A DNA stretch of 64,000 nucleotides from Humibacillus xanthopallidus. Lineage in GTDB: Bacteria > Actinomycetota > Actinomycetes > Actinomycetales > Dermatophilaceae. The DNA is taken from assembly GCF_006717145.1 (NCBI RefSeq), contig NZ_VFQF01000001.1, positions 930,001 to 994,000 on the forward strand. Reading direction: 5' to 3'. Shown here piece by piece: positions 8,509-17,205 of this stretch (its first letter is position 1; the number at the start of each line of letters is the position of its first letter). The translations under genes and the position numbers were made by a program. The notes beneath the pieces are model-generated. The model had not been told where the DNA came from and searched no databases. It saw only the letters and a program-made list of their open reading frames with translations.

Positions 8509-8787
8509 ATGACCGATGACCACGGAGAACGCCGGCCCGCTGCGGCCGAGCTCGGGGGCCACCCTGCGGTGGACCGAGCCCGAGCCGCCCACCACCTGGT
8601 GCGGACAATCGGCTACCAGCCCGAACGCTTCGCGCGGATGCGCGACGAGGCGGTCCATGCGGCGCTCAGGGACGGCGTGGCCCTGGATCGCCTCGCCGAA
8701 GCGCTGGACGTGCGACCCGCGGAGGTGCAACGGATGTCGCACGAGCACGTTCTGCGCGTGAGCGTCCCGGGAGAGTCGAAATGCTGA
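8509..8787 (+). CDS. small HTH-like hypothetical protein
   Basis: A 92-residue protein whose C-terminal half (GVALDRLAEALDVRPAEVQRMSHE) reads as a helix-turn-helix like those of sigma-factor region 4 or small regulators. Start ATG 8509 (MTDDHGERR) is preferred over upstream in-frame starts because coding character begins there, although no strong ribosome site is seen. It lies between palindrome sites 1 and 2. Function is unknown; a small DNA-binding partner of the nearby regulator is only a possibility. Confidence 0.5.
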   Translation: MTDDHGERRPAAAELGGHPAVDRARAAHHLVRTIGYQPERFARMRDEAVHAALRDGVALDRLAEALDVRPAEVQRMSHEHVLRVSVPGESKC

Positions 8788-8834
8788 GGGGGAGATGGGT
8801 ACTCGCGAGGGTGAGTGGCCGGGTGTCGTGCAGG

Positions 8835-8853
8835 GGTCACCCCAGGGGTGACC
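8835..8853. promoter_or_regulatory. palindrome GGTCACCCCAGGGGTGACC (site 2)
   Basis: A perfect 19-bp palindrome that ends 77 nt before the DUF1269 start at 8931. A CCTAGCGT element at 8879-8886 could be a -10 region. It belongs to the same motif family as the dyads at 8320, 12418, 25556, 35465, 35810 and 39956. Confidence 0.6.
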
Positions 8854-8930
8854 GCGAGCAGACCCGACGCGAACCACACCTAGCGTCTGCCCTGTCGCGG
8901 CCACTCGGGCCGCACCGAGAGGAGCAGCTC

Positions 8931-9401
8931 ATGGCCAAGATCGTGGCTTTCAGCGTGGAGTCCAAGCAGCAGGGCGAGGAGGTGCTAGACCGGCTCAAGG
9001 AGGGCGTCGAGGACGTCGCGATGGTGTACAAGACCGAGCGAGGCCGGGTTCGCATCGAACAGACGAGCGACGTGACCGTCGGAAAGGGTGTGGTTCGGGG
9101 CGGCCTGCTCGGCGGTGCGGTCAGCATCTTCGCTGGCCCCCTCGTCGGGATGGCTGCCGCCGGTGGAGCGCTGGGCGGCGCCTACGGTGCGCTGCGCGAC
9201 AAGGGTGTGCCGGACAAGGTCATGAAGCTCGCGGGCAGGCAGCTCGAGAAGGGGAAGGCGGCCGTGTTCGTCCTTGCCGACGAGACGACCGCGGACACCA
9301 TCGAGAGCAAGGTCCGGGCGGCCGGCATCGAGGGCGTCGAGGTGGGGAGCTTCGACGAGGAGGCCGCAGCGGTCGTGCGCGAGACCCTCAAGATCGCCTG
9401 A
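8931..9401 (+). CDS. DUF1269 family protein
   Basis: A 156-residue protein starting at ATG 8931 behind a GAGAGGAG ribosome site. Layout: an N-terminal alpha/beta segment (MAKIVAFSVESKQQGEEVL), a central glycine-rich hydrophobic hairpin at about residues 58-85 (GGLLGGAVSIFAGPLVG, MAAAGGALGGAYGA), and a C-terminal alpha/beta repeat (AAVFVLADETTADTIESKVRAAG). This is the DUF1269 pattern, usually annotated as a membrane-associated protein of unknown function. A paralogue of equal length lies at 12525 on the other side of the LAL regulator. The strong upstream palindrome suggests shared regulation. Confidence 0.85.
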   Translation: MAKIVAFSVESKQQGEEVLDRLKEGVEDVAMVYKTERGRVRIEQTSDVTVGKGVVRGGLLGGAVSIFAGPLVGMAAAGGALGGAYGALRDKGVPDKVMKLAGRQLEKGKAAVFVLADETTADTIESKVRAAGIEGVEVGSFDEEAAAVVRETLKIA

Positions 9402-9402
9402 C

Positions 9403-9449
9403 GCCGGCCGCTCACACCCCGGGCCTGCACCCGGCGGGTGAGCGCCGGC
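9403..9449. terminator. hairpin terminator between convergent genes
   Basis: A long stem immediately after the DUF1269 stop pairs GCCGGC and GCTCAC (9403-9415) with GTGAGC and GCCGGC (9438-9449), extended inward by CCGGG/CCCGG with one bulge. There is no T tract. It separates the DUF1269 gene from the convergent LAL gene ending at 9701. Nothing else is recognised in 9450-9700. Confidence 0.6.
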
Positions 9450-9700
9450 GGTCGGTCGGTCGTCCGGGCGCGACGCTGACCGCAGGGACACCCCCCGGTG
9501 GGCCGGGCAGGACCATGACGCTGGAACCAGAGGCTGCGCAGAGCCTCACGTGATTCCGCACCGCAACACCAGTGGCCTCAATGTCTGCGAGCTGACCGGG
9601 GCGGGCCCGGCGGTCGGTTGCGATTCCGGATCGACCCGCTACTGCTCGGGCCGGTCGACGCAGCGATCGCCGCCCATCGGTCCCGGCGGTGACGAAGGCG

Positions 9701-12358
9701 TCACCGGAGGATGCCGGTCTCGCGGGCCTGGCGCACCGCCTCGTCGCGTCCGTGGACGTCGAGCTTGGCGTACAGCCGGCGCAGCCGGGTCTTCACCGTG
9801 TTGATCGAGATGCCGAGCTCGTCGGCCAGGGCTGCGTTGCTGGTCGTGGTCGCGAGAGCGGCCAGGAGGCCGTGGTCTCCGGTGCTCAGCGTGGCCACTG
9901 GTTGAGCGGGCCCCGGGCGGGGTGCCCTGGCCACCCACAGGAGGCGGGTCATCGCCTCGGACGCGTGGTGGCGCGCCACCTCCTCCGCCGCGACGTGCAG
10001 CTCCTCAGGCCACCCGACGAGGGCTCGGTGCAGTCCCAGCTCGTATGCCATCTCCGCCGCTGCCAGAAGGTGCGCGTGCGCCTCGGCAGGACGTACAACG
10101 AGCAAGGAGGCGGCCACGAGCAGCCGCTGGTCGACCATCTGACGCGGCAGCTGCGGCTGCAGCCGCCGCTGCGGCCCGACCTCGGCGGGATGCCGTCGCC
10201 GCAGTCGGAGCAGGGCGAGGTCCTTCTCGAAGCACTCCGGCAGCCTCGTCGCGACGGCACGCGCTCGTTGCTGCTCACCCGCCTGGAGGTGGAGGATCAG
10301 CTCGGCCAGGTCCACCCGGGAGGTGAGGTCCGAGCCCGGGGCATGGCTCCGCAGCAGCCCCCGAGCCTCCTCCAGCAGCAGACCAGCCCCAGAGAAGTCG
10401 GCTCGGGCGCCTCGGGTCCCGGCCAGACACAGCAACCCGAGCACGTGGTAGGTCACGTGCCCGTGTTCCACGGCGCGCTCGACCACGGCATCGGCCGCCA
10501 ACACAGCGGAATCGGGTTGGTCGAGGTCGACGGCAGCAGTGGCCTCGGCCAGCTGGGCGTCACACCCGTCGAACCTGCCCAGGGGACCCACGCGCTCCAT
10601 CGCAAGCTTCGCCTGACGTGCGAGTGCCAACGAGCGGTGGGCGCGGCCCTCCTGCGCGGCCACGAGCGCCCGCAGCGAGGGGATTGCCACCTGCCTGTAA
10701 TAGTCCTTGGTCTGAGGGCGTTGCGCCGCAGTGGTGAGCAGCGTCTTGGCCTCCAGGGTCCTGCCGCTCCACAGCAGGCTGCGGACCAGCTGGAACGCGC
10801 AGGCCTGGTGGGCCATGCGCTCCCAGGCGTCGCCGTAGTGACGCCGTGCACGCTCAACCGACTCGCGGGACCTGGCGGGGTAGCCTCGCCACCCCTCCAG
10901 CAGTCCGCGCAGCAACGCCGCCTCCGCGACGAGCCAGTCGTAGCCGGACTCCTCGGGCACCAGGGCGGCAGGACCCGCGTCCGAGGCCTCGGCGGGGTGA
11001 CTCGCGTCGTCGCGTGACAACTCGTCGATGGAGTCCAGGACGAGGTGCAGCTGCTGCTCGGCGCCGGGGGCGTTCCCGGCCATCACCTCGGCCCACGCTG
11101 CGCCGAGGAGGTGGCGGTGCCGCTGATCAACCAGCGGACCGCCAGTGGCCCCGTACCAGGTCCGGACCAGGTCCGCCCGGCCTGCGTCGAGGAGAGGGCG
11201 GAGGTGGCGCGCCAGTGTCTCCATCGCCGCCGTGATGTCGCCGGCCTCGAGCTGGTGCCCGATGGCCCGCTCGACGTCCCCGTGGGCGACGAACCAGTCG
11301 GCGGCACGGCGGTGGGCGTCCGCGAGGGCCGTCGGGCCCACCAGCTGGAGCCGTCGACGCAGGTACCCCGCGAAGAGCGGGTGCACCCGAAAGGTGGCAC
11401 CCTGCCCACGCTGCCTCATGAGCATCGTCTGCGACGCGTCGAGCCGGCCCAGCAGCAGGTGGCTGTCGCCCCGCCCACGCAGGGCGTCACAGATCTCGGG
11501 GCTCAGGACGTCCAGCACGCAGGTGGCGCGCAGGAGCCCAGCCTCCTCGATGCCCAAGTTGTCGAGCTCGTCGTCCAAGAGCGGGTCCAGGCCGCCCCCG
11601 AGGAGCCAGGCGGTGGGGTCCTCGTCGGGATCGGAGGCGACGACCCGTAGCGCGGCCACCAGGGCGGTGACCCAGCCGGCACAGACGTCGACCATGGCGT
11701 CTCTGCCGTCGGCGGGCAGGCTCGGAGCCAGGAGGCCGGCCAGCTCACGGGCCTCGGTGACGCCGAGCGCCAGGTCGAGGGCGCTGAGCACGACGAGTCG
11801 CCCGCTGCTCACCAGGTGTGCCAGCCCCAGACTGCTGCCGTGGCGGGTGCGCACCACTGTGCGACAGGTCGAGGGCTGTCCTTCCGCGAAGTCGAGGAGC
11901 TGGGCCGCTAGCTCACGATGCCTGCTGGTGTCCAGGTCGTCGACGAGCAGCAGCAGCGGTCCGGCATCCGAGACCGCCCGCAAGGCCTCGGCAACGGCCC
12001 GCTCGCCGACCGTCCCAGCGTCACGTGCGACATGCTCACCGTCGCCGGACGCGCGCAGGCGCTGCACAGCATCGCCGATGTCGACCCCCGTTGCCGCCAG
12101 GCCGTCCAGCATCCGGTGCCAGAACCGCATGGGATCCTCGCCGTCCCGCCCACTCGCGGCAACCCAAACCGTTCGCCCATCAACTGCTTCCTCGACGAGC
12201 CCCATCAGCGTGGTGCCGCCGTATCCGGGCGGGGTCGTCAGCAGGCAGAGCCCGGATGGGGGCGTGGCCAAGACCCGAGCCACCAGACGATGCCGCGGCA
12301 CGGCCAACGGAGGCACCCGCCTCTCCGGCCGGCGTACCCCGCCGGTGGACGTCACCAT
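9701..12358 (-). CDS. LAL-type LuxR regulator with degenerate Walker A (LAL-1)
   Basis: About 885 residues with MalT-like layout: N-terminal ATPase (STAND) domain, TPR-like helical middle, C-terminal LuxR helix-turn-helix in the last 60 residues (NAALADELGISINTVKTRLRRLYAKL). The P-loop at about residues 44-50 reads PGYGGTT where the family has GxGKT/S, so the invariant Lys is a Gly; I re-read the DNA and the codon is GGC. Walker B (LLLLVDDLD) is intact. ATP binding may be lost or altered. ATG 12358 or GTG 12355 follows a GGAGG. It is divergent from the DUF1269-type gene at 12525, with palindrome site 3 between, and convergent with the DUF1269 gene at 8931. Confidence 0.88.
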   Translation of the reverse strand: MVTSTGGVRRPERRVPPLAVPRHRLVARVLATPPSGLCLLTTPPGYGGTTLMGLVEEAVDGRTVWVAASGRDGEDPMRFWHRMLDGLAATGVDIGDAVQRLRASGDGEHVARDAGTVGERAVAEALRAVSDAGPLLLLVDDLDTSRHRELAAQLLDFAEGQPSTCRTVVRTRHGSSLGLAHLVSSGRLVVLSALDLALGVTEARELAGLLAPSLPADGRDAMVDVCAGWVTALVAALRVVASDPDEDPTAWLLGGGLDPLLDDELDNLGIEEAGLLRATCVLDVLSPEICDALRGRGDSHLLLGRLDASQTMLMRQRGQGATFRVHPLFAGYLRRRLQLVGPTALADAHRRAADWFVAHGDVERAIGHQLEAGDITAAMETLARHLRPLLDAGRADLVRTWYGATGGPLVDQRHRHLLGAAWAEVMAGNAPGAEQQLHLVLDSIDELSRDDASHPAEASDAGPAALVPEESGYDWLVAEAALLRGLLEGWRGYPARSRESVERARRHYGDAWERMAHQACAFQLVRSLLWSGRTLEAKTLLTTAAQRPQTKDYYRQVAIPSLRALVAAQEGRAHRSLALARQAKLAMERVGPLGRFDGCDAQLAEATAAVDLDQPDSAVLAADAVVERAVEHGHVTYHVLGLLCLAGTRGARADFSGAGLLLEEARGLLRSHAPGSDLTSRVDLAELILHLQAGEQQRARAVATRLPECFEKDLALLRLRRRHPAEVGPQRRLQPQLPRQMVDQRLLVAASLLVVRPAEAHAHLLAAAEMAYELGLHRALVGWPEELHVAAEEVARHHASEAMTRLLWVARAPRPGPAQPVATLSTGDHGLLAALATTTSNAALADELGISINTVKTRLRRLYAKLDVHGRDEAVRQARETGILR

Positions 12359-12417
12359 GGTCCTCCATCTCGTCCTGCTCACCGTCTCGCCTTGGTGCGG
12401 TGTGCGCAAGGACCCTT

Positions 12418-12433
12418 GTCACCCCGGGGTGAT
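12418..12433. promoter_or_regulatory. palindrome GTCACCCCGGGGTGAT (site 3)
   Basis: A 16-bp near-perfect dyad in the divergent promoter between LAL-1 (start about 12358) and the DUF1269-type gene (start 12525). Another GGGTGA half follows at 12440-12445. CCTACG at 12474-12479 resembles the possible -10 region downstream of site 2. Confidence 0.55.
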
Positions 12434-12524
12434 CCCCTCGGGTGAAGGATCACGACCCGGCGCGGACAGGCAACCTACGTTCGACTCCTGGCCCGTTCCG
12501 CCAGATCCTCGAAGGGAGAGAGTC

Positions 12525-12995
12525 GTGGCGACAATCATCGCCTTCGGAGTGCCCGACCCGGCGTCCGGCCGCCAGGCGCTGAACCGCCTGACCGGTCTGG
12601 TCGACGACACGGCGCTCGCGTTCCGGGATGCAGACGGAACCGTGACCGTGCACCAGGCCAGCGACCTCGACGGCGGTCCCAGCGACATCGGTCACGGCCT
12701 GCTCGGCGTGCTGGTCGCCGTGGTGACCAGCGGCTCCTTGGGGATGGCGACGAGCGACGAGCGGCTGGACTGTGCCCGCCGCGATCTGGCCAGAGTCGGA
12801 GTGGATGTGGAAGGGCTCGACATCGCCAGCGCACAGATCGACGCGGGGGCTGCCGCGGCGTTCATGGTGGCCCAGGACGACACGGCGGTGGCCATCGAGT
12901 CGGCGCTGCGTTCCGCCGGATACCGGGACGTGCGGTCCGTGAGAGTGCCACAGGAGGGGGTCGACGTGCTGCGTGCCACCCAGCAGCTCGGGTGA
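12525..12995 (+). CDS. DUF1269-like protein (paralogue of the 8931 gene)
   Basis: A 156-residue protein with GTG start at 12525 after GAAGGGAGAGAG. It parallels the 8931 product from end to end: VATIIAFGVPDPASGRQAL at the start, a dG.VTVHQASDL strand, a shorter hydrophobic glycine-rich centre (LLGVLVAVVTSGSLG) and AAAAFMVAQDDTAVAIESALRSAG near the C-terminus. Function is unknown. It is divergent from LAL-1 and probably controlled through the palindrome at 12418. It is more diverged than the 8931 protein and may have lost the second membrane hairpin helix. Confidence 0.75.
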   Translation: MATIIAFGVPDPASGRQALNRLTGLVDDTALAFRDADGTVTVHQASDLDGGPSDIGHGLLGVLVAVVTSGSLGMATSDERLDCARRDLARVGVDVEGLDIASAQIDAGAAAAFMVAQDDTAVAIESALRSAGYRDVRSVRVPQEGVDVLRATQQLG

Positions 12996-13051
12996 GAGGA
13001 CTCGTGCGCCGAGTGCATGGGTGACAACTAGTCGGGGATGAAGGAGGAGCA

Positions 13052-13249
13052 ATGGTGTTAGGCATCGGTGGTTTTACCGACGGGAAGGCCGGCGGGCCGT
13101 TCTACGAGATCGAGGTGAACGAGGGCTCGGTCAACATGCGTCACTTCACCAAGATCGCCAATCAGCGTGCTGCGAACGGCTACCGCATGGCCCACGTGTA
13201 CAGCCAGGACCGGAACACCATCGTCGTTTGGGAGCGCATCAGGATCTGA
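13052..13249 (+). CDS. small DUF4177-like protein
   Basis: A 65-residue protein at ATG 13052 behind an excellent GAAGGAGGAG ribosome site. The sequence FYEIEVNEGSVN...NQRAANGYRMAHVYSQDRNTIVVWER follows the DUF4177 pattern (strand, helix with A..GY/W, strand, strand ending in ER). Function is unknown. It lies 56 nt after the DUF1269-type gene and may be co-transcribed with it. Confidence 0.7.
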   Translation: MVLGIGGFTDGKAGGPFYEIEVNEGSVNMRHFTKIANQRAANGYRMAHVYSQDRNTIVVWERIRI

Positions 13250-13752
13250 GGACGCCAGACCGGGTTGGCGACATCAGCCGCATGGGCCGGGCCTCCTCAC
13301 CGATGGACTCGACCGCCAGGTCGGCGGCTTCGAGAAGCCCAGCCCTGCTCCTCGGTTGAGGTACGGGGACCTGGAGGGCGCCGCATCGCGACCGAGGCTG
13401 CATGTCGGCGCCGGGCAGTGGCGCCTCTGTGGACACCAGCCGCCGCAGGTGGATCGACGTGAGAAAGGGCGCCTTGAACCTCGGCCACCCGCGGGTGGCA
13501 CGAGAGGACAAACGAGGACGCACCCCTGGCACGCGGTAGGTCCTCAGCCCAACCTCCGCGGGCCAGCCTGTCTGCCCGCGTCGAGCATCAACCGCCAAGA
13601 ACAAGGGGAAGGCGGCACAGCACGCAGCGTGAGTCGACACGGCATCCCGATGTAGTCGAGCGACGTGCCGTCGAGGCTGATGTCGCGGGCGTCCACGGCG
13701 CCGACATCACCGAGGGCACCACGGCCACTCGGCCACCACGGCCGCCTCGGGT
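13250..13752. other. no gene recognised
   Basis: About 500 nt between the DUF4177-like gene and a gene remnant. Open frames on both strands lack ribosome sites and recognisable motifs. No RNA gene or repeat is seen. Confidence 0.5.
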
Positions 13753-14334
13753 CTACGAGCGGCCCTTCAGCCGGGTAGGCCTGGTGGTGCCCTCGGCGGA
13801 CGCGTACCCCCAGATGGCGCCGATGTTCGTCCGGTAGGACGCGTCGACGATCGTCTCGACGCGGATCCGGCGTACCGCGGCATCGGCCGCGAACGAGCCG
13901 CCCACCGACGCCAGCTGTTGTTGCGAGCCGACCATCACGTTGTTGTAGCTCGACAGCCGGCCGGTGTTGCGGTCAGCGGTCGCGCCGCCCGTCGTCGACC
14001 CGAGCGTGTAGGGCTTCGGGATGGTGAGCGTCGACACCGACGGCGGTGGGGGCGGGGGCGGGGGTGGCGGGATCCACCACGAGCCGATGTTGATCGAGTA
14101 CCCGACGAGGCCGGTCGGCGACAGCAGCCGGTCGGCGTCGCGCGTCCCGGCCTCTTCGAGACCCTTGGGCAGGTCGTCGCCGAGAACCGCATTCGCCTCG
14201 GCCGTGCCCTGCTTCGGGTCGACCCCTGTTGCCGCGATCGCTTTGGCCAGGTGAGGCGCCCAGGCGGCCCGCGCCTTCTCGAACCTCGCGGGGGGTGCCG
14301 TCCCATGCGGTGCGAAGACGTCGTCCGGCGGGTC
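13753..14334 (-). pseudogene. remnant or start-less frame with polyproline linker
   Basis: A 193-codon frame is open from a TGA at 14335-14337 to a TAG at 13753 but has no ATG near its beginning. The codons look genuinely coding: a helical part (RFEKARAAWAPHLAKAIAATG), a GYSINIGSWWIP segment, ten prolines in a row at about 14043-14075, then a beta-rich tail (GSTTGGATADRNTGRLSSYN...RVETIVDASYRTNIGAIWGY). A GTG at 14037 could start the last 94 residues only. I read it as the 3' part of a decayed surface or phage-like gene. I do not recognise the family. Confidence 0.45.
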
Positions 14335-14377
14335 TCACCTCCAAGCGCCCCTAACGGGCACGGCCGTCAGCGGTGCT

Positions 14378-15160
14378 TCAGCGTGTGGCCTCACGCAGTT
14401 CGACCGGTGGGCTCGGGGCCAACACGGCGGCGGTCTCCGTGAGCGCTCGGAGGGTTTCGGTGAAGCGCGCCGCGGGTGCGCCGTCGATCACGGCATGGTC
14501 GAAGCTCAAAGTCAGCGGCAGCATGGACCGGGCAACGACCAGTCCCTCGCGGACGGTGGGCCGCTCGACGACGCTGCCGACCGTCACGATCAGTGTCAGG
14601 GGGGCGACGGGGATCGCCCAGCCCCAGCCGTGGCCGAACATGCCGATCGAGGTGACACCGACGGCCGGCCCGAACGTCGCGGAGACGTCCGGCCTCGTGG
14701 CCGCCAGCCGGATGGCAGCGCGCCGTAGTGGTCCTGGCAGACGGACCAGAGCGGCGGTGAGTGCGCTGGGGTCGTGGGCGGGCGGGGCCCCGTACTTCGC
14801 CTCGCGGAGCACCTGAGTGATCTGGGCGCCCGACATTCGGTCCGCTTGTTTGAGGGTCGCGATGTCGAGGACGACCCGTCCGTCCGTCTCTCGCTCCACG
14901 GTGGCGCCGACGTCGACCTGGTCGAAGTAGAGGATCCTGTTGCCGGCCCTGCGGGCATTTACCTCCGGGTGCTGGGCGACCGCCCGGGCGACGGTGGCGA
15001 TGACGAACCCGGTCCACGAGACGGATTGCTCCGAGCGTTGAAGGCCTTCCTTGGCCGCCGTGACGTCGAGCTCGACGAGGGCGTGAACCTGGAACCGCCG
15101 GCTCGCGCTCGTCAACCTGTCCAGGACGGGCTGCCGTGCCCGCGGGATGGGACGGACCAC
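14378..15160 (-). CDS. 2-oxoacid dehydrogenase E2-like acyltransferase (catalytic domain only)
   Basis: About 260 residues resembling the catalytic domain of dihydrolipoamide acyltransferases and chloramphenicol acetyltransferase. The hallmark HxxxDG appears as LSFDHAVIDGAPAARF near the C-terminus, and an SVSWTGFVIATVARAVAQHPEVNARR helix lies in the N-terminal third. No lipoyl or E1/E3-binding domain is present, so it is not a normal E2 subunit. GTG 15160 is used because it lies 11 nt after the upstream esterase stop. It probably acts as a small-molecule acyltransferase with the esterase; the substrate is unknown. Confidence 0.78.
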   Translation of the reverse strand: MVRPIPRARQPVLDRLTSASRRFQVHALVELDVTAAKEGLQRSEQSVSWTGFVIATVARAVAQHPEVNARRAGNRILYFDQVDVGATVERETDGRVVLDIATLKQADRMSGAQITQVLREAKYGAPPAHDPSALTAALVRLPGPLRRAAIRLAATRPDVSATFGPAVGVTSIGMFGHGWGWAIPVAPLTLIVTVGSVVERPTVREGLVVARSMLPLTLSFDHAVIDGAPAARFTETLRALTETAAVLAPSPPVELREATR

Positions 15161-15171
15161 GTAGCCAGGGG

Positions 15172-16722
15172 TCAGCGGATGCCGTGCCACAGCCCGCGCT
15201 CCCACGCCCGGGGGTCGTCGACGATCCGGCAGGTCGTGTCGAACCGCATGGTGGCTCGCCGCTCGCGGTCGTAGGCCGCCCAGCCGGGGTCGCCGGTGCG
15301 GGCGAAGGAGACCCAGGCGGCGTGCATGGCGTCTGCCAGCGCCTGGGGTGGGTCCGACCCGAGCAGCGGCCCGAAGAGCGGCGCGTCCGGGCTCAGCGTG
15401 TCGAAGACGAACGGCACCTCGAGGGCGTGCACGGCACCGAGCCCGGGGGAGGACCACGCGAACTCGTACATGTACGTGCGCGCCGTGGCGGTGGCGCTCG
15501 CGTGCGCCTCGGCCAGAGCGAGAGCAGGGATCCGCATCCACCAGTCGGTCTGGACCTTTGTCAACAGCTCGCCGGGGGAGGCTCCCGGGTACCTCGTGCG
15601 GTAGGCAGCCACGGCGTCGCGGGTCAGGCCGTATGCCGCGAGCGACTGATGTCCGTACGTGGTGACCGGTCCGGTGAGCATCTCGTCGGTGATGCCCGCG
15701 ATCGCCCCGCTCACGACGAGCCAGAGCCGCCAGTCGTCCGTGTTGGTCCCGACCATGACATCGACGTCGCGGGCAGAGCCGGCCGAGATGCGGTCGACCG
15801 GATGGGCCGGGAGCACGTGCCCGTCGATCACGGGCTGCCACGGCATGGTGCTGGTCACGACATCCGGGCCCCAGCGTGCCGGGTCCGGGTCGGCGAGCAG
15901 GTCCGCCTTCAGTGCGGCCTGCGCTGCCAGCAGCCTGGGGATCCCGGCGGCCGCGATGGCTTCACGGGTCGGTGGCACGCCGAGCCTGTCGGCAAGGTCG
16001 TGCGCGATGCGCAGGGCGTCCTCGGCACGGGTCACCTGATGCCCCGCGCCGCTCTGCAGGACCGCCCGGCGGAACAGGCCCGAGGCGCGCGGCATGGCGA
16101 GCAGGGTGCCAATGCTCATCGCGCCGGCGGACTCCCCGAAGACGGTGATGTTGGCGGGGTCGCCCCCGAACGCCGCGATGTTGTCCCGCACCCACTCGAG
16201 GGCCGCGACCTGGTCGAGCAGCCCCACGTTCGCGATGCTGTCGCCGACATAGAGGAAGCCCTCCGCCCCGGGTCGCCAGTTGATGACGACGCAGACCACG
16301 CCGTCGCGGGCGAACCGGCTGCCGTCGTATGCGGCCGTGGAGCTGAGCTCGAACATGCCGCCCTGGACCCACACCATGACCGGCAGCCCGCCGGCCGGGG
16401 GGTCAGGTGCCCAGAGGTTGAGGTTGAGGCAGTCCTCGGACGGTGCCGCTCGCTCGACGGCCTCGAACGCCGCCCCGACGCCATCCCAGTCCTCACCCGC
16501 CCCTTCGGGTGGGCCCGTCGGCGTCGGGGGCGCGACCTGGGGAGGCTCGGCGCCCAGGGTCACGGCGTCACGGACCCCGGTCCACGGGGAAACGGGCTGC
16601 GGGGGTGCGAGCCGGTTCACGCCGACGGGTGCCGCCGCATACGGGACTCCGAGGAAGGTGGCAATCCCGCCGCCAACGCTCCCGCGCACGTCTCCGCTGA
16701 CCGTCCGAACCACAGCACCCAT
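15172..16722 (-). CDS. carboxylesterase type B (para-nitrobenzyl esterase family)
   Basis: A 516-residue alpha/beta hydrolase starting at ATG 16722. Features: N-terminal GGGIATFLGVPYAAAPVGVNR (about residues 17-37), SEDCLNLNLWAP, the oxyanion region VWVQGGMFELSS (usual HGGgf is QGGMF here), WVRDNIAAFGGDPANITVFGESAGA with the nucleophile Ser, and a Glu/His pair further on. It hydrolyses carboxylic esters; the natural substrate is unknown. No signal peptide is seen, so it is likely cytoplasmic. It is followed 11 nt later by an acyltransferase. Confidence 0.9.
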   Translation of the reverse strand: MGAVVRTVSGDVRGSVGGGIATFLGVPYAAAPVGVNRLAPPQPVSPWTGVRDAVTLGAEPPQVAPPTPTGPPEGAGEDWDGVGAAFEAVERAAPSEDCLNLNLWAPDPPAGGLPVMVWVQGGMFELSSTAAYDGSRFARDGVVCVVINWRPGAEGFLYVGDSIANVGLLDQVAALEWVRDNIAAFGGDPANITVFGESAGAMSIGTLLAMPRASGLFRRAVLQSGAGHQVTRAEDALRIAHDLADRLGVPPTREAIAAAGIPRLLAAQAALKADLLADPDPARWGPDVVTSTMPWQPVIDGHVLPAHPVDRISAGSARDVDVMVGTNTDDWRLWLVVSGAIAGITDEMLTGPVTTYGHQSLAAYGLTRDAVAAYRTRYPGASPGELLTKVQTDWWMRIPALALAEAHASATATARTYMYEFAWSSPGLGAVHALEVPFVFDTLSPDAPLFGPLLGSDPPQALADAMHAAWVSFARTGDPGWAAYDRERRATMRFDTTCRIVDDPRAWERGLWHGIR

Positions 16723-16821
16723 GGACCCACAGTTCCCCGACGAGATGGCGCCGACCAGAGTCGAAGGTCCCGCCTGCCTGCACCACGGTGGTCGCCCTCA
16801 GTCGTCGCCTAGCCTGCAGGC

Positions 16822-17205
16822 ATGGACGACGACTTGCCGATGACGGGCACGTGCGACCTGAGCACGGTGGGACGTCGAACTGGGAGCTGTCGCCGGGTCG
16901 AGATCTGGTACGTCATCGTGGATGGGCGGATGGTGGTCACGGGAACGCCCGGTGCCAGGGACTGGCTCGCCAACCTGCGCGAGAATCACGAGGCCGTCGT
17001 TCATCTGCGCAACCCGGCCCGCGACCTGGCGGTGATGGGGGAGGAGGTCACCGACGGCAGCAGTCGCCGCCGCATCGTGACGGAGGCATGGCGCCTTCAG
17101 CCGTGGTACGCCGAGCAGGGGTACTCAATGGACGATTGGGTCCAGGACTCGCCGATGGTGGTGCTGACGCCCCCGGGCTACGGGCACGAGGGAGACACGA
17201 CCTAG
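16822..17205 (+). CDS. deazaflavin-dependent nitroreductase-like (DDN fold) protein
   Basis: A 127-residue protein with the split-barrel layout of the F420-dependent Ddn / nitroreductase family: TVGRRTGSCRRVEIWYVIVDGRMVVTG strands near the N-terminus, WLANLRENHEAVVHLR and a C-terminal VVLTP strand. The family uses F420H2 (some members F420 or FMN) to reduce quinones or nitro compounds. F420 binding here is inferred. Its stop codon shares the four bases CTAG with the stop of the convergent gene at 17202. Confidence 0.7.
   Translation: MDDDLPMTGTCDLSTVGRRTGSCRRVEIWYVIVDGRMVVTGTPGARDWLANLRENHEAVVHLRNPARDLAVMGEEVTDGSSRRRIVTEAWRLQPWYAEQGYSMDDWVQDSPMVVLTPPGYGHEGDTT

Noticed and set aside
15161-15841. 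Upstream extension of the acyltransferase frame
   Set aside because: It overlaps the well-supported esterase on the same strand in another frame and has shadow composition.
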